Below are positions 53,222-63,837 of a stretch of DNA of 64,000 nt, piece by piece. The DNA comes from Psychroserpens sp. Hel_I_66 (lineage in GTDB: Bacteria > Bacteroidota > Bacteroidia > Flavobacteriales > Flavobacteriaceae): assembly GCF_000799465.1 (NCBI RefSeq), contig NZ_JUGU01000001.1:1798001-1862000 (forward strand), given 5' to 3'. Each line of letters starts with the position of its first letter. The first letter of the stretch is position 1. The notes beneath the pieces were generated by a model. That model was not told the DNA's origin, ran no database searches, and saw only the letters and a program-made list of their open reading frames with translations. Both the position numbers and the translations under genes were made by a program.

Positions 53222-56200
53222 ATGAATATTTCTACTTTTATTAGGAAAAAGTATGCCCTATTAGTTATTTGTATAATGACCTTTGGCATATCGAACTCAC
53301 AAATTATTATCGATTCTTACGATTTTGACTTTAACTTTCAAGGTTGGACAGACACTGGCACTTATGCAGGAAGAACAACTAGTGGCACCTATAGATGCTC
53401 TAACGCTGGAGCAATTTTTATACAATACGATTTTGATGATGATATTTCAAGTAGAATTGAATCTCCTACAATAGACTTAACAAGTTATAATGAAATTGTA
53501 TTCTCATTTTGTTTAACATCGCTAAATTTAGATAATGGTGATGGCTTTGATTTGCAATATTTTAACGGTTCTAACTGGAGCACAATTGAAACTTACAGAA
53601 GAGGAACGGACTTTGCAAATAGCGATGGTACAAATTATTCATTTTCATATACGTTAGATAGTTCTACTCATATATTTTCTACAAACTCAGCTTTTCGTTT
53701 CATTGGTCAAATGAGTGAGACTAATGAGTATTCTGTTTTTGATGATATATCAATAATTGCTCAAGGTTGTGGAGAAACTATAAATAGTTTTCCGTATACC
53801 GAAGGTTTTGAAACAGGTATTGGCGATTGGACTCAGGATATAAATGATGATAATGATTGGACAAGACAATCTGGTGGAACACCTAGTGGAAATACCGGTC
53901 CTTCCTCTGCCAACGAAGGCAACTTCTATATGTTTACTGAGGCGAGTAGCCCAAACTTTAACAATACATTTAATCTAGTAAGTCCATGTTTTGACCTAAA
54001 CGCAGAAACAAGTGCAAACTTTTCGTTTTACTATCATATGTTTGGATCTGAAATGGGAGATTTGTTTTTAGAAATCAGTACAGATAGTGGGTCCACCTTT
54101 CCTACGGTTTTATGGTCTCAAACTGCAGGTCAAGTTCAAACAGATGATACGGATGCGTGGATTCAAGAAGTTGTTAATTTAGATGCCTATGTAGGTCAAA
54201 CCGTAAACTTACGTTTTAGAGGGGAAACTTCAGATTTTTATCAAAGTGATATGGCAATTGATGATTTGTCTTTTTTCACTGCTCCTAAACCTGAAATTGA
54301 AATTACTGGTAACTCAATTACTATTTCAGACGGTGATACAACACCAAATTTCGCAGATAATACAGATTTTGGAAACGTAAATGTTGCAACTGGAACGAAT
54401 TCAAATAGTTTTACAATAAGTAATAGTGGAAGTGAAAATTTAATTCTAACAGGTGCTAATCCATATGTAGTAATAAGTGGTGCCAATGCTGGTGATTTTA
54501 TTTTAACATCTGCTCCGTCTTCACCAATCGCTGCAAACAACACCTCTTCTTTTACAATAACATTTGACCCAAGTGCAAACGGTTTTAGAACTGCGACTGT
54601 GAGCATTGCAAATAATGACAGTGATGAAGACCCTTATAATTTTACTATTTCTGGAAATGGAGGATCATCAACTGTTTGTATAACTTCTATTTCATCATTC
54701 CCACATGTAGAGAGCTTTGAATCTGTTATTTCGTCATGGACTCAAGATTTAAATGTTATCGTTGATGACTTTAACTGGTCAAGAACCAATTTGAATACCC
54801 CAAGTGGAAACACTGGTCCTAGCAGAGCTAAAGATGGTAATTTCTATTATTTTACAGAAGCTACAAGCAACTTTAATAATGTCTCAAATTTAACGAGTCC
54901 TTGTTATGACCTTTCCTCTGCTAGAAATCCAAGATTTACATTTTTTCATCATATGTTTGGAGAGGATATGGGGACACTAACCCTTGAACTCAGCTTAAAC
55001 GGTGGTGCTGATTATAATACCGTCCTCTGGACAAATACAGGACAAGTACAAAACAACACTGTCTCAGCTTGGATACCAATTAGTATAGATCTCAAGGATT
55101 ATATTGGTCAGACAATAAAATTTAGGTTCCAAGGTACTACTGGCAACAATTATGCGAGCGATATGTCAATAGATAATTTAGTACTTTCAGATCGACCTGA
55201 TCCAACAACTGCTCCTGGTGGCGTAATATCTGGTTTGTCAACTTGGCTAAAAGCAGATGCTGGATTAAGTGTCTCTGATGGAGGAATTGTTAGCCAATGG
55301 CTAGATCAAGGACTTGGTAGCGATGTACGAGTTCATACCCCTGGACAAGAACCTACTTTTAGAGATAATATTAATAAAAATGTCAATTTTAATCCCGTTG
55401 TAGAGTTTGATAATAATTTTGTCAATTCTCAATTTGACACCCAATTTAGGTATGATGACACTTCGAAACAATTTTTAGGAGGCGACTTTGGATATTATAC
55501 AGAAGAAGTGTTTGTAGTCATTATACCTGATGATACAGTTGTGAACAGCACATTTGGTTCGATGTATATTATTTGTGGTGACTCAGATTCTGAACTAAAT
55601 GCTGTTGATACTACAGGTATGGCATTTGGCAACTTAACAGGTCGTTTTTCAAATGAAATTATATGTTATGCACATGACACCTATGACAATAATCCTGATG
55701 ATGGATATGGTGTAGCAGAGATAGGCACTGGATCAACTTATGATAATGTTGGCATCTTAAACACAAGAGCTAATACTTCTAGTACCCTACAAGAGCTGTT
55801 TTATAACGCCAACAATATTGGTACTACACAAAATGATATTGCTGAATATTTAGAAAGTGATGATACCCGCTTTTGGCTAGGTAGAACTGAAGGAAGTAAA
55901 GCAACAATCAACGCAAGAATAGCAGAGGTGATTACTTATTCTAGTAGAAAATCAGACAATGATCTTACACAAGAACGCAATAAAATTCAATCATACTTAG
56001 CCATCAAATATGGAATCACATTAGGAACAAATGGAATTTCTCAGGATTACGTTAATAGCGATGGTAATGTCATTTGGGATGAATCTTCTAACGTTGGCTA
56101 TAACCATGATATCGCAGGTATTGGACGTGATGATGCTTCTGAATTAAACCAAAAACAATCTAGAAGCGTAAACAATGGAAATGATGGAATAGGTCGTACT

Positions 56201-59200
56201 CAAGGACTAATTACAATGGGATTGAACGAAATTTACACCACCAATAACGAACACGTATCTTCAAATGCCACAACTTTTGACAATAAAAATTTCTTAGTCT
56301 GGGGAAATAATGGAGTAAATCTTAATCTTCCGGCAACAGAAGTAGCTGTAAACATGAGTTCAGGCATAACTCCATCACTTTCAACTGATGTGTCTTTTGT
56401 AGCTATGCAGCGTATCTGGAAAGTGGTTGAGACTGGAGGAGATATTCCTTCAGTAAAAATAAGAATCCCACAAGATGCTGTTAGAAACATTACACCTCCT
56501 GGTAACTTTTATATGTTCATATCTAGCACTGGTGTTTTTGATCCTACAGCAGATTACAGGATAATGACATCAGACGGTAACGGAAACCTAGAAACCGACT
56601 ATGATTTCGACGGAACAAAATATATCACTTTTGGATATGCCCCAAGAGTAGAAGTAACACGATCAATATATTTTGACGGAGTTAATGATTATGTTGATAT
56701 GGAGAATGCATTAAATCTTGATCCAACTGGATTTACTATTTCAGCTTGGATAAAAAGAGATGCTGCAGATAGTGGAACTAAATCAATAATTTCCAAAAGA
56801 GATGTTGCCTTCAACAATGGTTATGATTTTAGAATATTAAACGATAATAGAGTACAATTGAGATGGGTAAATGGTGGTTTCCAAACAAATACGACTAATG
56901 TAAGTATTCCTGATGATGAGTGGCATCATGTCGCTGCAATATATGATGGATCACAATCATTTCTCTATATTGATGGTGTTTTAGATAGTCAGCGTAATCG
57001 TGTCCCACCTATAGATACAGATGAGTCATTTTATATTGGTGCAGCAGCTAAAAACTCACCGACGCAACATTTCCGAGGAAATATAGATGAAGTAAGAGTT
57101 TGGGATATTGACTTAACTCCAGAACAGCTAAGATTTATAATGAATCAAGAAATTGAAAATAATTCTAATTTTGTAGCTGGTAAAGTATTACCAACAACGA
57201 TCACTAAGAATGATGTGGCAACAATACCTTGGTCACAGCTTGCAGGATACTATCCAATGTCTGTTTATACCTACACAAATACTGAAGACGCTTCGGGTAA
57301 CAGTAATCAAGGCGCTTTAAGAAATCTAAACACTGTTGACAGGCAAACCGCTCCATTACCTTACGTATCACAATCTAATGGTGATTGGTCAAATACCGAT
57401 ACTTGGTTAAATGGTAATACTCAAGCCTTAGCAAATTCATTATCAATCGTAGATAATTCTACTCCTATTGATTGGAACATTGTAAGCATGAGCCATGATA
57501 TAACAGTAGACACTCAACCTGTATTAGGTCGAGAAAGACAAGTATTAGGACTCTATGTAAATTCTGGAACACTTACTATTGATGGTGATAATACAGATGC
57601 CACAGCTGGGAATGGTTTTACAGTTTCCCACTATTTGAAACTGGATGGCAAAATTGATTTAGAAGGTCAATCTCAACTTGTACAAACACTCGGTAGTGAT
57701 TTAGATCCAACTTCTTCTGGCTCTCTTGAAAAAGACCAACAAGGTACAGCAGATGTTTTTACATATAATTATTGGTCTTCTCCTGTTGGAGAAACCAACA
57801 CGACAACAAATAATAACTCATATTCTGTAACAGATGTCATGTTTGATGGTGTTAACCCTATTAACTTTATCAATACTGGTTATAATGGGTCTGATGGTGG
57901 AATCATAACAATTGCAGATTACTGGATTTGGAAATTCGCCAATCAATTAGATGACGACTACTCCGCTTGGCAACATGTGAGAAGAAACGGTACATTACTA
58001 ACTGGTGAAGGATTCACAATGAAAGGTCCTGGCTCTGGGGCTATCTCAGACCGGCAGAATTATGTTTTCCTTGGAAAACCAAATAATGGAGATATAACCT
58101 TAACACTTAATGCAGGTAACGACTACCTGGTTGGTAACCCTTACCCTTCTGCAATTGATGCCAATACGTTTATTACAGATAATGGACCAACTTTAGAAGG
58201 TGAAGGAGCTAATCCTTTAATTAGCGGTACGCTTTACTTCTGGGAGCATTGGGGTGGCGGAAGTCACAACCTTGCAGATTACCAAGGTGGTTATGCGACC
58301 TATAACTTCTCTGGAGGTGTTGCTGCACCATCATTAGGCACAAACGATCCAGATGTTGGTACAGGTGGAGTACCTACCAAAGTACCTGGAAGATTTATAC
58401 CAGTAAGTCAAGGATTCTTCGTAGTTGGAGAAAATACAGGAACCATTAAATTTAATAATGGTCAACGTGACTTTAAAAGAGAAAAAACAACAGGAGCAGA
58501 TGACTCTGTGTTTATTAGAAGTGCAGACACCTCATCAGGCACTCAAGATGAAAATGAGATTGTTGACGAGCGTATGAGATTTAGAATTGGTTTTAATTCC
58601 ATCAATACAATTCACAGACAATTGTTACTAACTATCGACGATGCGACTACAACTGGTTACGACTGGGCTTATGATGCTAAAATTTATGATAACCAAATGG
58701 ATGATCTATATTGGTTGATCGATAATGAGAAGTACACCATTCAAGGTAGTAATGAAGTTGAGCCACAAACTGTATATCCTTTAGGCATTAATACAGAGGA
58801 TGATGGTCTCAATACAATCACTATAGATAAGTTAGAAAATGTTCCAGATAATATCAATATCTTTATTCATGATCTAGAAAACGATACGTATCATAACCTA
58901 AGAGAAGGAGATTTCGAATTCTTCCTTCCTGCGGGAGAATATTTAGACAGGTTTACATTAACGTTCAGCAATGCAAGTGAAAATTCTCTTGGAGTAGATG
59001 ATTTCGAATTAAATTCAATAGATGCATTCTATAACATAGAATCAGAGAGTATTGCCTTATATAACCCTAACTTTATCGATGTGAAGTCCATAGCTTTATA
59101 TAATCTCATCGGACAAGAGATTACAAAAATTGAAAACATTTCAGAATCGGACTATTCTGAATACCAAGTTAAGAACCTTAGTACTGGAACTTACATTATT

Positions 59201-59251
59201 AAGATAAATACTTTAAGCGGTTTGATATCTAAAAAAGTTCTAGTCAAGTAA
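53222..59251 (+). CDS. Giant T9SS-secreted surface protein (LamG and choice-of-anchor domains)
   Basis: A 2009-residue protein with a signal peptide (about 1-27). About 30-350 hold two MAM-like beta-sandwich domains (SFPYTEGFETGIGDWTQD..SGNTGPSSANEGNFYMFTEA). About 355-485 is a choice-of-anchor/Ig-like unit (ITISDGDTTPNFADNTDFGNV), then a repeat of the MAM-like unit. A T9SS-associated domain with GRTEGSKATINARIAEVITYSSR lies near 900, a LamG domain (about 1145-1320, IYFDGVNDYVDMENALNLDP, DDEWHHVAAIYDGS) further on, and a Por sorting domain at the end (FYNIESESIALYNPN..LSTGTYIIKINTLSG). It is probably a cell-surface adhesin or matrix protein, a common flavobacterial class. Confidence 0.82.
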   Translation: MNISTFIRKKYALLVICIMTFGISNSQIIIDSYDFDFNFQGWTDTGTYAGRTTSGTYRCSNAGAIFIQYDFDDDISSRIESPTIDLTSYNEIVFSFCLTSLNLDNGDGFDLQYFNGSNWSTIETYRRGTDFANSDGTNYSFSYTLDSSTHIFSTNSAFRFIGQMSETNEYSVFDDISIIAQGCGETINSFPYTEGFETGIGDWTQDINDDNDWTRQSGGTPSGNTGPSSANEGNFYMFTEASSPNFNNTFNLVSPCFDLNAETSANFSFYYHMFGSEMGDLFLEISTDSGSTFPTVLWSQTAGQVQTDDTDAWIQEVVNLDAYVGQTVNLRFRGETSDFYQSDMAIDDLSFFTAPKPEIEITGNSITISDGDTTPNFADNTDFGNVNVATGTNSNSFTISNSGSENLILTGANPYVVISGANAGDFILTSAPSSPIAANNTSSFTITFDPSANGFRTATVSIANNDSDEDPYNFTISGNGGSSTVCITSISSFPHVESFESVISSWTQDLNVIVDDFNWSRTNLNTPSGNTGPSRAKDGNFYYFTEATSNFNNVSNLTSPCYDLSSARNPRFTFFHHMFGEDMGTLTLELSLNGGADYNTVLWTNTGQVQNNTVSAWIPISIDLKDYIGQTIKFRFQGTTGNNYASDMSIDNLVLSDRPDPTTAPGGVISGLSTWLKADAGLSVSDGGIVSQWLDQGLGSDVRVHTPGQEPTFRDNINKNVNFNPVVEFDNNFVNSQFDTQFRYDDTSKQFLGGDFGYYTEEVFVVIIPDDTVVNSTFGSMYIICGDSDSELNAVDTTGMAFGNLTGRFSNEIICYAHDTYDNNPDDGYGVAEIGTGSTYDNVGILNTRANTSSTLQELFYNANNIGTTQNDIAEYLESDDTRFWLGRTEGSKATINARIAEVITYSSRKSDNDLTQERNKIQSYLAIKYGITLGTNGISQDYVNSDGNVIWDESSNVGYNHDIAGIGRDDASELNQKQSRSVNNGNDGIGRTQGLITMGLNEIYTTNNEHVSSNATTFDNKNFLVWGNNGVNLNLPATEVAVNMSSGITPSLSTDVSFVAMQRIWKVVETGGDIPSVKIRIPQDAVRNITPPGNFYMFISSTGVFDPTADYRIMTSDGNGNLETDYDFDGTKYITFGYAPRVEVTRSIYFDGVNDYVDMENALNLDPTGFTISAWIKRDAADSGTKSIISKRDVAFNNGYDFRILNDNRVQLRWVNGGFQTNTTNVSIPDDEWHHVAAIYDGSQSFLYIDGVLDSQRNRVPPIDTDESFYIGAAAKNSPTQHFRGNIDEVRVWDIDLTPEQLRFIMNQEIENNSNFVAGKVLPTTITKNDVATIPWSQLAGYYPMSVYTYTNTEDASGNSNQGALRNLNTVDRQTAPLPYVSQSNGDWSNTDTWLNGNTQALANSLSIVDNSTPIDWNIVSMSHDITVDTQPVLGRERQVLGLYVNSGTLTIDGDNTDATAGNGFTVSHYLKLDGKIDLEGQSQLVQTLGSDLDPTSSGSLEKDQQGTADVFTYNYWSSPVGETNTTTNNNSYSVTDVMFDGVNPINFINTGYNGSDGGIITIADYWIWKFANQLDDDYSAWQHVRRNGTLLTGEGFTMKGPGSGAISDRQNYVFLGKPNNGDITLTLNAGNDYLVGNPYPSAIDANTFITDNGPTLEGEGANPLISGTLYFWEHWGGGSHNLADYQGGYATYNFSGGVAAPSLGTNDPDVGTGGVPTKVPGRFIPVSQGFFVVGENTGTIKFNNGQRDFKREKTTGADDSVFIRSADTSSGTQDENEIVDERMRFRIGFNSINTIHRQLLLTIDDATTTGYDWAYDAKIYDNQMDDLYWLIDNEKYTIQGSNEVEPQTVYPLGINTEDDGLNTITIDKLENVPDNINIFIHDLENDTYHNLREGDFEFFLPAGEYLDRFTLTFSNASENSLGVDDFELNSIDAFYNIESESIALYNPNFIDVKSIALYNLIGQEITKIENISESDYSEYQVKNLSTGTYIIKINTLSGLISKKVLVK

Positions 59252-59285
59252 AAATAGATCCCAAATCTATCATAATCTTAACTTG

Positions 59286-59322
59286 AAAAAAGCCTCGATC
59301 CTTAATTGGAAAGAGGCTTTTT
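59286..59322 (+). terminator. Bidirectional terminator between surface protein gene and hisS
   Basis: AAAAAAGCCTC (59286-59296) and GAGGCTTTTT (59313-59322) with a 16-base loop and T tails on both strands. It sits between two convergent genes, so it serves both. Confidence 0.85.
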
Positions 59323-59355
59323 AATTTTATAGATAATAAATTTTCTTCGGAAATT

Positions 59356-60726
59356 TTAACTCAAACTAGCGATCAACTGTTCTAAAGAGACTTCTTGCTG
59401 ATCTCCAGTTTTCATGTTCTTTAACGTGTACACATTATTGTTCATTTCAGATTCACCCAAAAGAACAACATACGGGATATCACGCTTATCGGCATAATTA
59501 AATTGCTTTTTCGTGTTCTTATTGTCTGGAAATAACTCTGCGCTCACTCCGTTTTCCCGCAACGCTTTAATGGCCTTCATGCTTGCCATAGCCTCTGCTT
59601 CACCAAAATTGATGAATAATACTTTAACGGTATTAGTAATCGTTTCTGGAAATAAATCTAAATCCTCAAGTACCAAAGCAATACGATCGAGACCAAAACT
59701 AATCCCAACACCACTCATATCCTTAAGTCCAAAAATTCCTGTGAGATCATCATAACGACCTCCTCCACCAATCGATCCCATTTTTACACCATCTGGCGCA
59801 GCAACTTCAAAAATAGCGCCTGTGTAATAATTGAGTCCGCGAGCGAGTGTAACATCCAGTTGCAGTTTTGCAGTTTTTAAACCTAAGCTTGCAATCCCTT
59901 TATTTATGAACTCTAATTCTTCAATTCCTTTTTTTCCTTCTTCGGAAGCATTGAGAATTGTTTTCAATTCTTCAATTTGATTTCCAAAGTTACCTTTAAG
60001 CGTAAACAATGGCTGCAGTTTTGTAATCCCTTCTTCGGAAATTTCCTTACCTCGCATTTCGTCCTTTACCTTCTCCTCTCCTATTTTATCCAACTTATCT
60101 AAAGCCACAGTAAAATCAATAAGCTTATCCTGAGCTCCAATCACTTCTGCAATTCCCGAAAGTATTTTACGATTATTGATTTTTATCGTAACACCTTCTA
60201 ATTGTAAAGCGGTAAAAACCGAATCATAAAGCTGAACAAACTCTACTTCTTGCCACAGTGAATCACTCCCAACCACATCGGCATCACATTGGTAAAATTC
60301 TCTAAAACGCCCTTTTTGCGGACGATCTGCTCGCCAAACCGGTTGAATTTGATAGCGCTTAAATGGGAAGTCAATCTCGTTTTGGTGTTGAACCACGTAT
60401 CTTGCAAAAGGTACTGTTAGATCGTAACGAAGGGCTTTTTCTGAAATACTAGAAGTAATCTTATTAGAATCTTTTGAATTATATAAGTCATCATTTACTT
60501 TGCCCAAATAATCACCACTATTCAAAATCTTAAAGATCAAGCGATCACCTTCTTCTCCATATTTACCCATCAAGGTATCTGAATTTTCAAAGCTTGGTGT
60601 CTCGATAGGTTGAAATCCGAAAATCTCAAACTGAGACCGTATCGTATTAAAAATATAATTTCGCTTTGCGACCTCCTGCGGATTAAAATCCCTCGTTCCT
60701 TTTGGTATGCTTGGTTTTTGTGCCAT
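59356..60726 (-). CDS. hisS: Histidine-tRNA ligase
   Basis: A 456-residue class II aminoacyl-tRNA synthetase. I start at the ATG at 60726 ([14 protein letters not shown]), because the frame upstream only offers a TTG at 60732 and AGGAAG sits 6-8 bases before the ATG. Motif 2 is seen in [18 protein letters not shown], and the HisRS signatures [15 protein letters not shown] and [13 protein letters not shown] are intact; a C-terminal anticodon-binding domain follows ([16 protein letters not shown]). It charges tRNA-His. Confidence 0.96.
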   Translation of the reverse strand: MAQKPSIPKGTRDFNPQEVAKRNYIFNTIRSQFEIFGFQPIETPSFENSDTLMGKYGEEGDRLIFKILNSGDYLGKVNDDLYNSKDSNKITSSISEKALRYDLTVPFARYVVQHQNEIDFPFKRYQIQPVWRADRPQKGRFREFYQCDADVVGSDSLWQEVEFVQLYDSVFTALQLEGVTIKINNRKILSGIAEVIGAQDKLIDFTVALDKLDKIGEEKVKDEMRGKEISEEGITKLQPLFTLKGNFGNQIEELKTILNASEEGKKGIEELEFINKGIASLGLKTAKLQLDVTLARGLNYYTGAIFEVAAPDGVKMGSIGGGGRYDDLTGIFGLKDMSGVGISFGLDRIALVLEDLDLFPETITNTVKVLFINFGEAEAMASMKAIKALRENGVSAELFPDNKNTKKQFNYADKRDIPYVVLLGESEMNNNVYTLKNMKTGDQQEVSLEQLIASLS

Positions 60727-60733
60727 AGTCAAC

Positions 60734-60751
60734 TTCCTGCGAAAGCAGGAA
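60734..60751 (-). repeat. REP-like hairpin covering the hisS ribosome binding site
   Basis: TTCCTGC GAAA GCAGGAA, a 7-bp perfect stem with a GAAA-type tetraloop. In hisS sense the 3' arm GCAGGAA contains the AGGAA Shine-Dalgarno-like sequence 6 bases before the start codon. Similar CCTGCGAAAGCAGG palindromes are, as I recall, a dispersed repeat in flavobacterial genomes. Confidence 0.65.
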
Positions 60752-60809
60752 TCTCTTTTTTTCTGTCATTTAACATTTCCGAAGAAATAAAATGAGGTTT
60801 AATTCGTCA

Positions 60810-60842
60810 CAAAAATATTATAATTTTAATGGGCATTCGAAA
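60810..60842 (-). promoter_or_regulatory. Likely hisS promoter
   Basis: On the minus strand TATTTTTG (complement of 60810-60817) fits TAnnTTTG, and TTTC (complement of 60839-60842) lies 21 bp upstream as a near match to TTTG. It would leave about 80 bases of leader before the hisS ATG, including the hairpin at 60734-60751. Confidence 0.55.
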
Positions 60843-60918
60843 GTTATTTCAATTTTATAGTAACTTTATGGGTGTTTTGTAGTCTTATTGTAAAACGCAA
60901 CCCACTTTAAAGATCCAT

Positions 60919-62157
60919 ATGTTTTCATTAGTTAGAGAAAATATTCGCATTGCCTTTGATTCTATTAGAAGTCAACTGCTTCGCACGATACTTACCATTT
61001 TAATTATCGCTATTGGTATTACTGCCTTGGTTGGGATTTTAAGCGCTGTTTCTGCATTGGAAAATACGATTTCGAGTGATTTCTCGTCTATGGGAGCTAA
61101 TACGTTTAATCTACAACGTTATGATTTTACGTCGCAACGTCGCTCAAACGATGAACAAAAAGTAAATCCTGTTATTAATTACAGGCAGGTAAAAGAATTT
61201 GAGGAGGAGTATAATTTTCCGTTTACCAATGTGTCGCTTTCTTTTCAAGGCACAAATTCCGCAGAAGTTAAATACGAGAATGAAAAGACAGATCCCGAAG
61301 TTCAGGTTTTTGGCGTTAATGAGAATTTTATTTCAAATTCTGGATTGGAAGTAGACGCAGGACGTGCATTAAATTATTTTGATGTTGAAAACAGCAATAG
61401 CGTTTGTGTGATTGGGAGTGATTTAAAAAAGGCTTTGTTGGATGATGTCAACCCAATAAACAAGACAATTAGCATTAGAGGCGCAAAATTTAAAGTGATT
61501 GGTGTACTTAAGGAAAAAGGCTCTACGTTTGGTAATAACCAAGATTTACGAGTGTTGATGCCACTTCAAAAAGCTAGAACTATTTTTACAAATGCAAATA
61601 TCAACTACAGTTTAAGCGTAAAAACCGATAAAAAAGATATGCTTGAAGGCGCTCAAGACGAAGCCATTGTATTGTTTAGAAATATTAGAGGATTAAACCC
61701 AATTGAAGAAAACAATTTTGGAATAGAACGAAGCGACGACCTCATCAACCGTATTGGTGAAATTACAGGCGTGCTGTCTATGGCTGCTTGGATTATAAGT
61801 GTTATCACCATTTTTGGGTCGACCATTGCGCTGTTTAATATGATGCTGGTTTCAGTATCTGAGCGTACGAGAGAAATTGGAGTTCGTAAAGCATTGGGAG
61901 CAAAAAGCGGAACAATCGCTTTTCAGTTTTTTATTGAAACGATAATTATTGGACAGTTTGGAGGAATTCTGGGTATTTTATTAGGGATTCTTTTAGGGTA
62001 CGGATTTGCTTACCTTGCAGAGTTTAACTTTGTGATCCCTTGGGCTGCAATGATCTGGGCAAGTATCATCACATTTATCGTCGCTGTGGTTTCTGGTTCT
62101 TATCCTGCCATAAAAGCTGCTAAGCTGGATCCTGTGGAGTCTTTGAGATATGAGTAA
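60919..62157 (+). CDS. MacB-type ABC transporter permease
   Basis: A 412-residue membrane protein with the MacB/FtsX arrangement: an N-terminal span (about 20-45, LLRTILTILIIAIGITALVGIL), a large periplasmic domain (about 60-285), and three C-terminal spans (about 290-320, 335-365, 375-400), ending SYPAIKAAKLDPVESLRYE, the usual signature. VSERTREIGVRKALGA is a classic motif. It should pair with an ATPase encoded elsewhere for mechanotransmission-type export of lipoproteins or drugs. No ATPase gene adjoins it. Confidence 0.9.
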   Translation: MFSLVRENIRIAFDSIRSQLLRTILTILIIAIGITALVGILSAVSALENTISSDFSSMGANTFNLQRYDFTSQRRSNDEQKVNPVINYRQVKEFEEEYNFPFTNVSLSFQGTNSAEVKYENEKTDPEVQVFGVNENFISNSGLEVDAGRALNYFDVENSNSVCVIGSDLKKALLDDVNPINKTISIRGAKFKVIGVLKEKGSTFGNNQDLRVLMPLQKARTIFTNANINYSLSVKTDKKDMLEGAQDEAIVLFRNIRGLNPIEENNFGIERSDDLINRIGEITGVLSMAAWIISVITIFGSTIALFNMMLVSVSERTREIGVRKALGAKSGTIAFQFFIETIIIGQFGGILGILLGILLGYGFAYLAEFNFVIPWAAMIWASIITFIVAVVSGSYPAIKAAKLDPVESLRYE

Positions 62158-62178
62158 TGCATAAATGAATTTTATTAC

Positions 62179-63087
62179 ATGTCCATTCCACTTTCCAAAC
62201 ACCACATAAAAAGTATAAACAAAGCTTTAAATTATATTGAGTACCATTTAGAAAATGATTTGACTTTAGAGTGCGTTTCTAAAATCGCAAACTACTCGCC
62301 TTACCATTTTCATCGCATTTTTAAAGCATTTACCAAAGAAACACTCAATCAATACGTTGCTAGAAAACGTGTAGAAAAAGCATCTGCTGTGTTACTTCGG
62401 AAGAAAGAAGTGACAATTTCAGAATTGTCGTTGCAGTTTGGTTTTACCAGTAATTCCTCATTTACGAGAGCGTTTAAAAAGTTTTATGGTGAAAATCCGA
62501 GTGATTTCCGAAGAAAAGGAAAAGGTAAATATAGCAAGATACGTCAAGTGAAAAGCAAGATCGGACAAGCATCAACACATTTTGAAGCGTATGTTTGTGA
62601 CACCAATCAACATACGAATCAGATGCAATCAACTATTGAAGTAAAATCTATAGCCGACATTCACACTATTGGAACCTCCTGTATTGGTGTCCAAAATGTA
62701 TCATCAACATTTCAAGATGTTCTGGAATGGGCTGGACCAAAAGGTTTATTGCGTGATCCAAACTTTAAAATGGCAACAGCCTATTATGATAGTTTTAAAA
62801 TTACTGCACCAAATAAGGTGAGAATGCGAGCTTGCATAATTGTTGATGAGCCTTTAAATACTGATGGCGACATGTCGTTAGTTACCTTAACAAAAGGATT
62901 GCACATCATTGCTCATCACGAGATACATATTGGTGAGTTTGAGCGCGCTTGGACTGAGCTATTTATTTGGATGAATACCAACGGTTACAAAATGCGCAAC
63001 GAACCGCCTTTTGAAATTTACCACAATGATTTTAACACGCATCCTGAGAAGAAATGCATTGTTTATTTTTATATTCCTGTGGCGTAA
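62179..63087 (+). CDS. AraC-family transcription regulator with GyrI-like effector domain
   Basis: A 302-residue regulator. Two HTH motifs lie in the N-terminal 110 residues (LECVSKIANYSPYHFHRIFKAFTKETLNQYVARKRVEKA and VTISELSLQFGFTSNSSFTRAFKKFYGENPSDFR). The C-terminus (about 150-302) is a GyrI/SOUL-like ligand-binding domain (GTSCIGVQNVSSTFQDVLEWAG, HHEIHIGEFERAWTELFIWMN). This layout matches the SoxS/Rob-like drug-responsive group. It follows the permease by 21 bp, so it may be co-transcribed with it. Confidence 0.9.
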   Translation: MSIPLSKHHIKSINKALNYIEYHLENDLTLECVSKIANYSPYHFHRIFKAFTKETLNQYVARKRVEKASAVLLRKKEVTISELSLQFGFTSNSSFTRAFKKFYGENPSDFRRKGKGKYSKIRQVKSKIGQASTHFEAYVCDTNQHTNQMQSTIEVKSIADIHTIGTSCIGVQNVSSTFQDVLEWAGPKGLLRDPNFKMATAYYDSFKITAPNKVRMRACIIVDEPLNTDGDMSLVTLTKGLHIIAHHEIHIGEFERAWTELFIWMNTNGYKMRNEPPFEIYHNDFNTHPEKKCIVYFYIPVA

Positions 63088-63202
63088 CTATTGTCAATGC
63101 TGCGAATGGAGAGATCTATAATTAAAAAATTCTGCATCAAAAGCGTAATAACAATTGAGTAAGCTCAAAATTTAGTTTTTCAGAAAAAGCAAAACTCAAC
63201 AT

Positions 63203-63676
63203 TTATTTCCCTACCAAATTCTCAAAATATTGATATAGTTCTCCTTTTGTGATATTGGCTCCCTCTTGGATGAGCTTAAATTTGTCTTGACCTTTATCTT
63301 CGGAATATTCTTTTACTGCTGTAAACATTTCAACATGATCAGATAACAGGTTATCCTTAAACCAAGCATAGCCTTCTTTTGTGGTGATGTCGATATCTTT
63401 GTTCTTAATTTTTAAGGCTATCAATCGCATTTGCTTTTTTGCGCAATGGAATAAATGCATTTGCTGCGCAGAGATATGTTCTAAATAATTAACTTTAGAT
63501 AACACGCCTTGCCAAATCAAATCACTAAATACATCCAGTTCTTGTTCTGCAACTTCTGGTTTGTTTGCTTTAATATCTTTCCACTCCTCTGCGGTTATGG
63601 ATTGCGTTGCTAAAAAATTGATGAATTCTTGGTGTAATTCTTCAAATTGTTCTTTTGTAAGTCTTGAGTATTTCAT
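63203..63676 (-). CDS. DUF6495-like hypothetical protein
   Basis: A 157-residue soluble helical protein starting MKYSRLTKEQFEELHQEF, which resembles the DUF6495 family of flavobacteria as I remember it (moderate certainty). Segments ELDVFSDLIWQGVLSKVNYLEHIS and GANITKGELYQYFENL are notable. Function unknown. It sits between the AraC-type gene (convergent) and rplI, and the terminator at 63783-63818 separates it from rplI. Confidence 0.7.
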   Translation of the reverse strand: MKYSRLTKEQFEELHQEFINFLATQSITAEEWKDIKANKPEVAEQELDVFSDLIWQGVLSKVNYLEHISAQQMHLFHCAKKQMRLIALKIKNKDIDITTKEGYAWFKDNLLSDHVEMFTAVKEYSEDKGQDKFKLIQEGANITKGELYQYFENLVGK

Positions 63677-63782
63677 ATTACAAGCTTGATTTCCTAAATG
63701 GAGAAATGATTTTTAATTTTAATTTTCCGAAGAAAAACTGAATTGAGCCAGCCTTTGATTTTACACGAATAGGTTGGTTATG

Positions 63783-63818
63783 AAAAAAGCCTCATTCCGT
63801 AAAGGATTGAGGCTTTTT
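63783..63818 (-). terminator. rplI terminator
   Basis: AAAAAAGCCTCA (63783-63794) and TGAGGCTTTTT (63808-63818), an 11-bp stem with extra pairing near the loop and T-rich tails on both strands. It lies 20 bp after the rplI stop on the minus strand, the expected place. Confidence 0.88.
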
Positions 63819-63837
63819 AAAAAATTATTCTTTTAGA

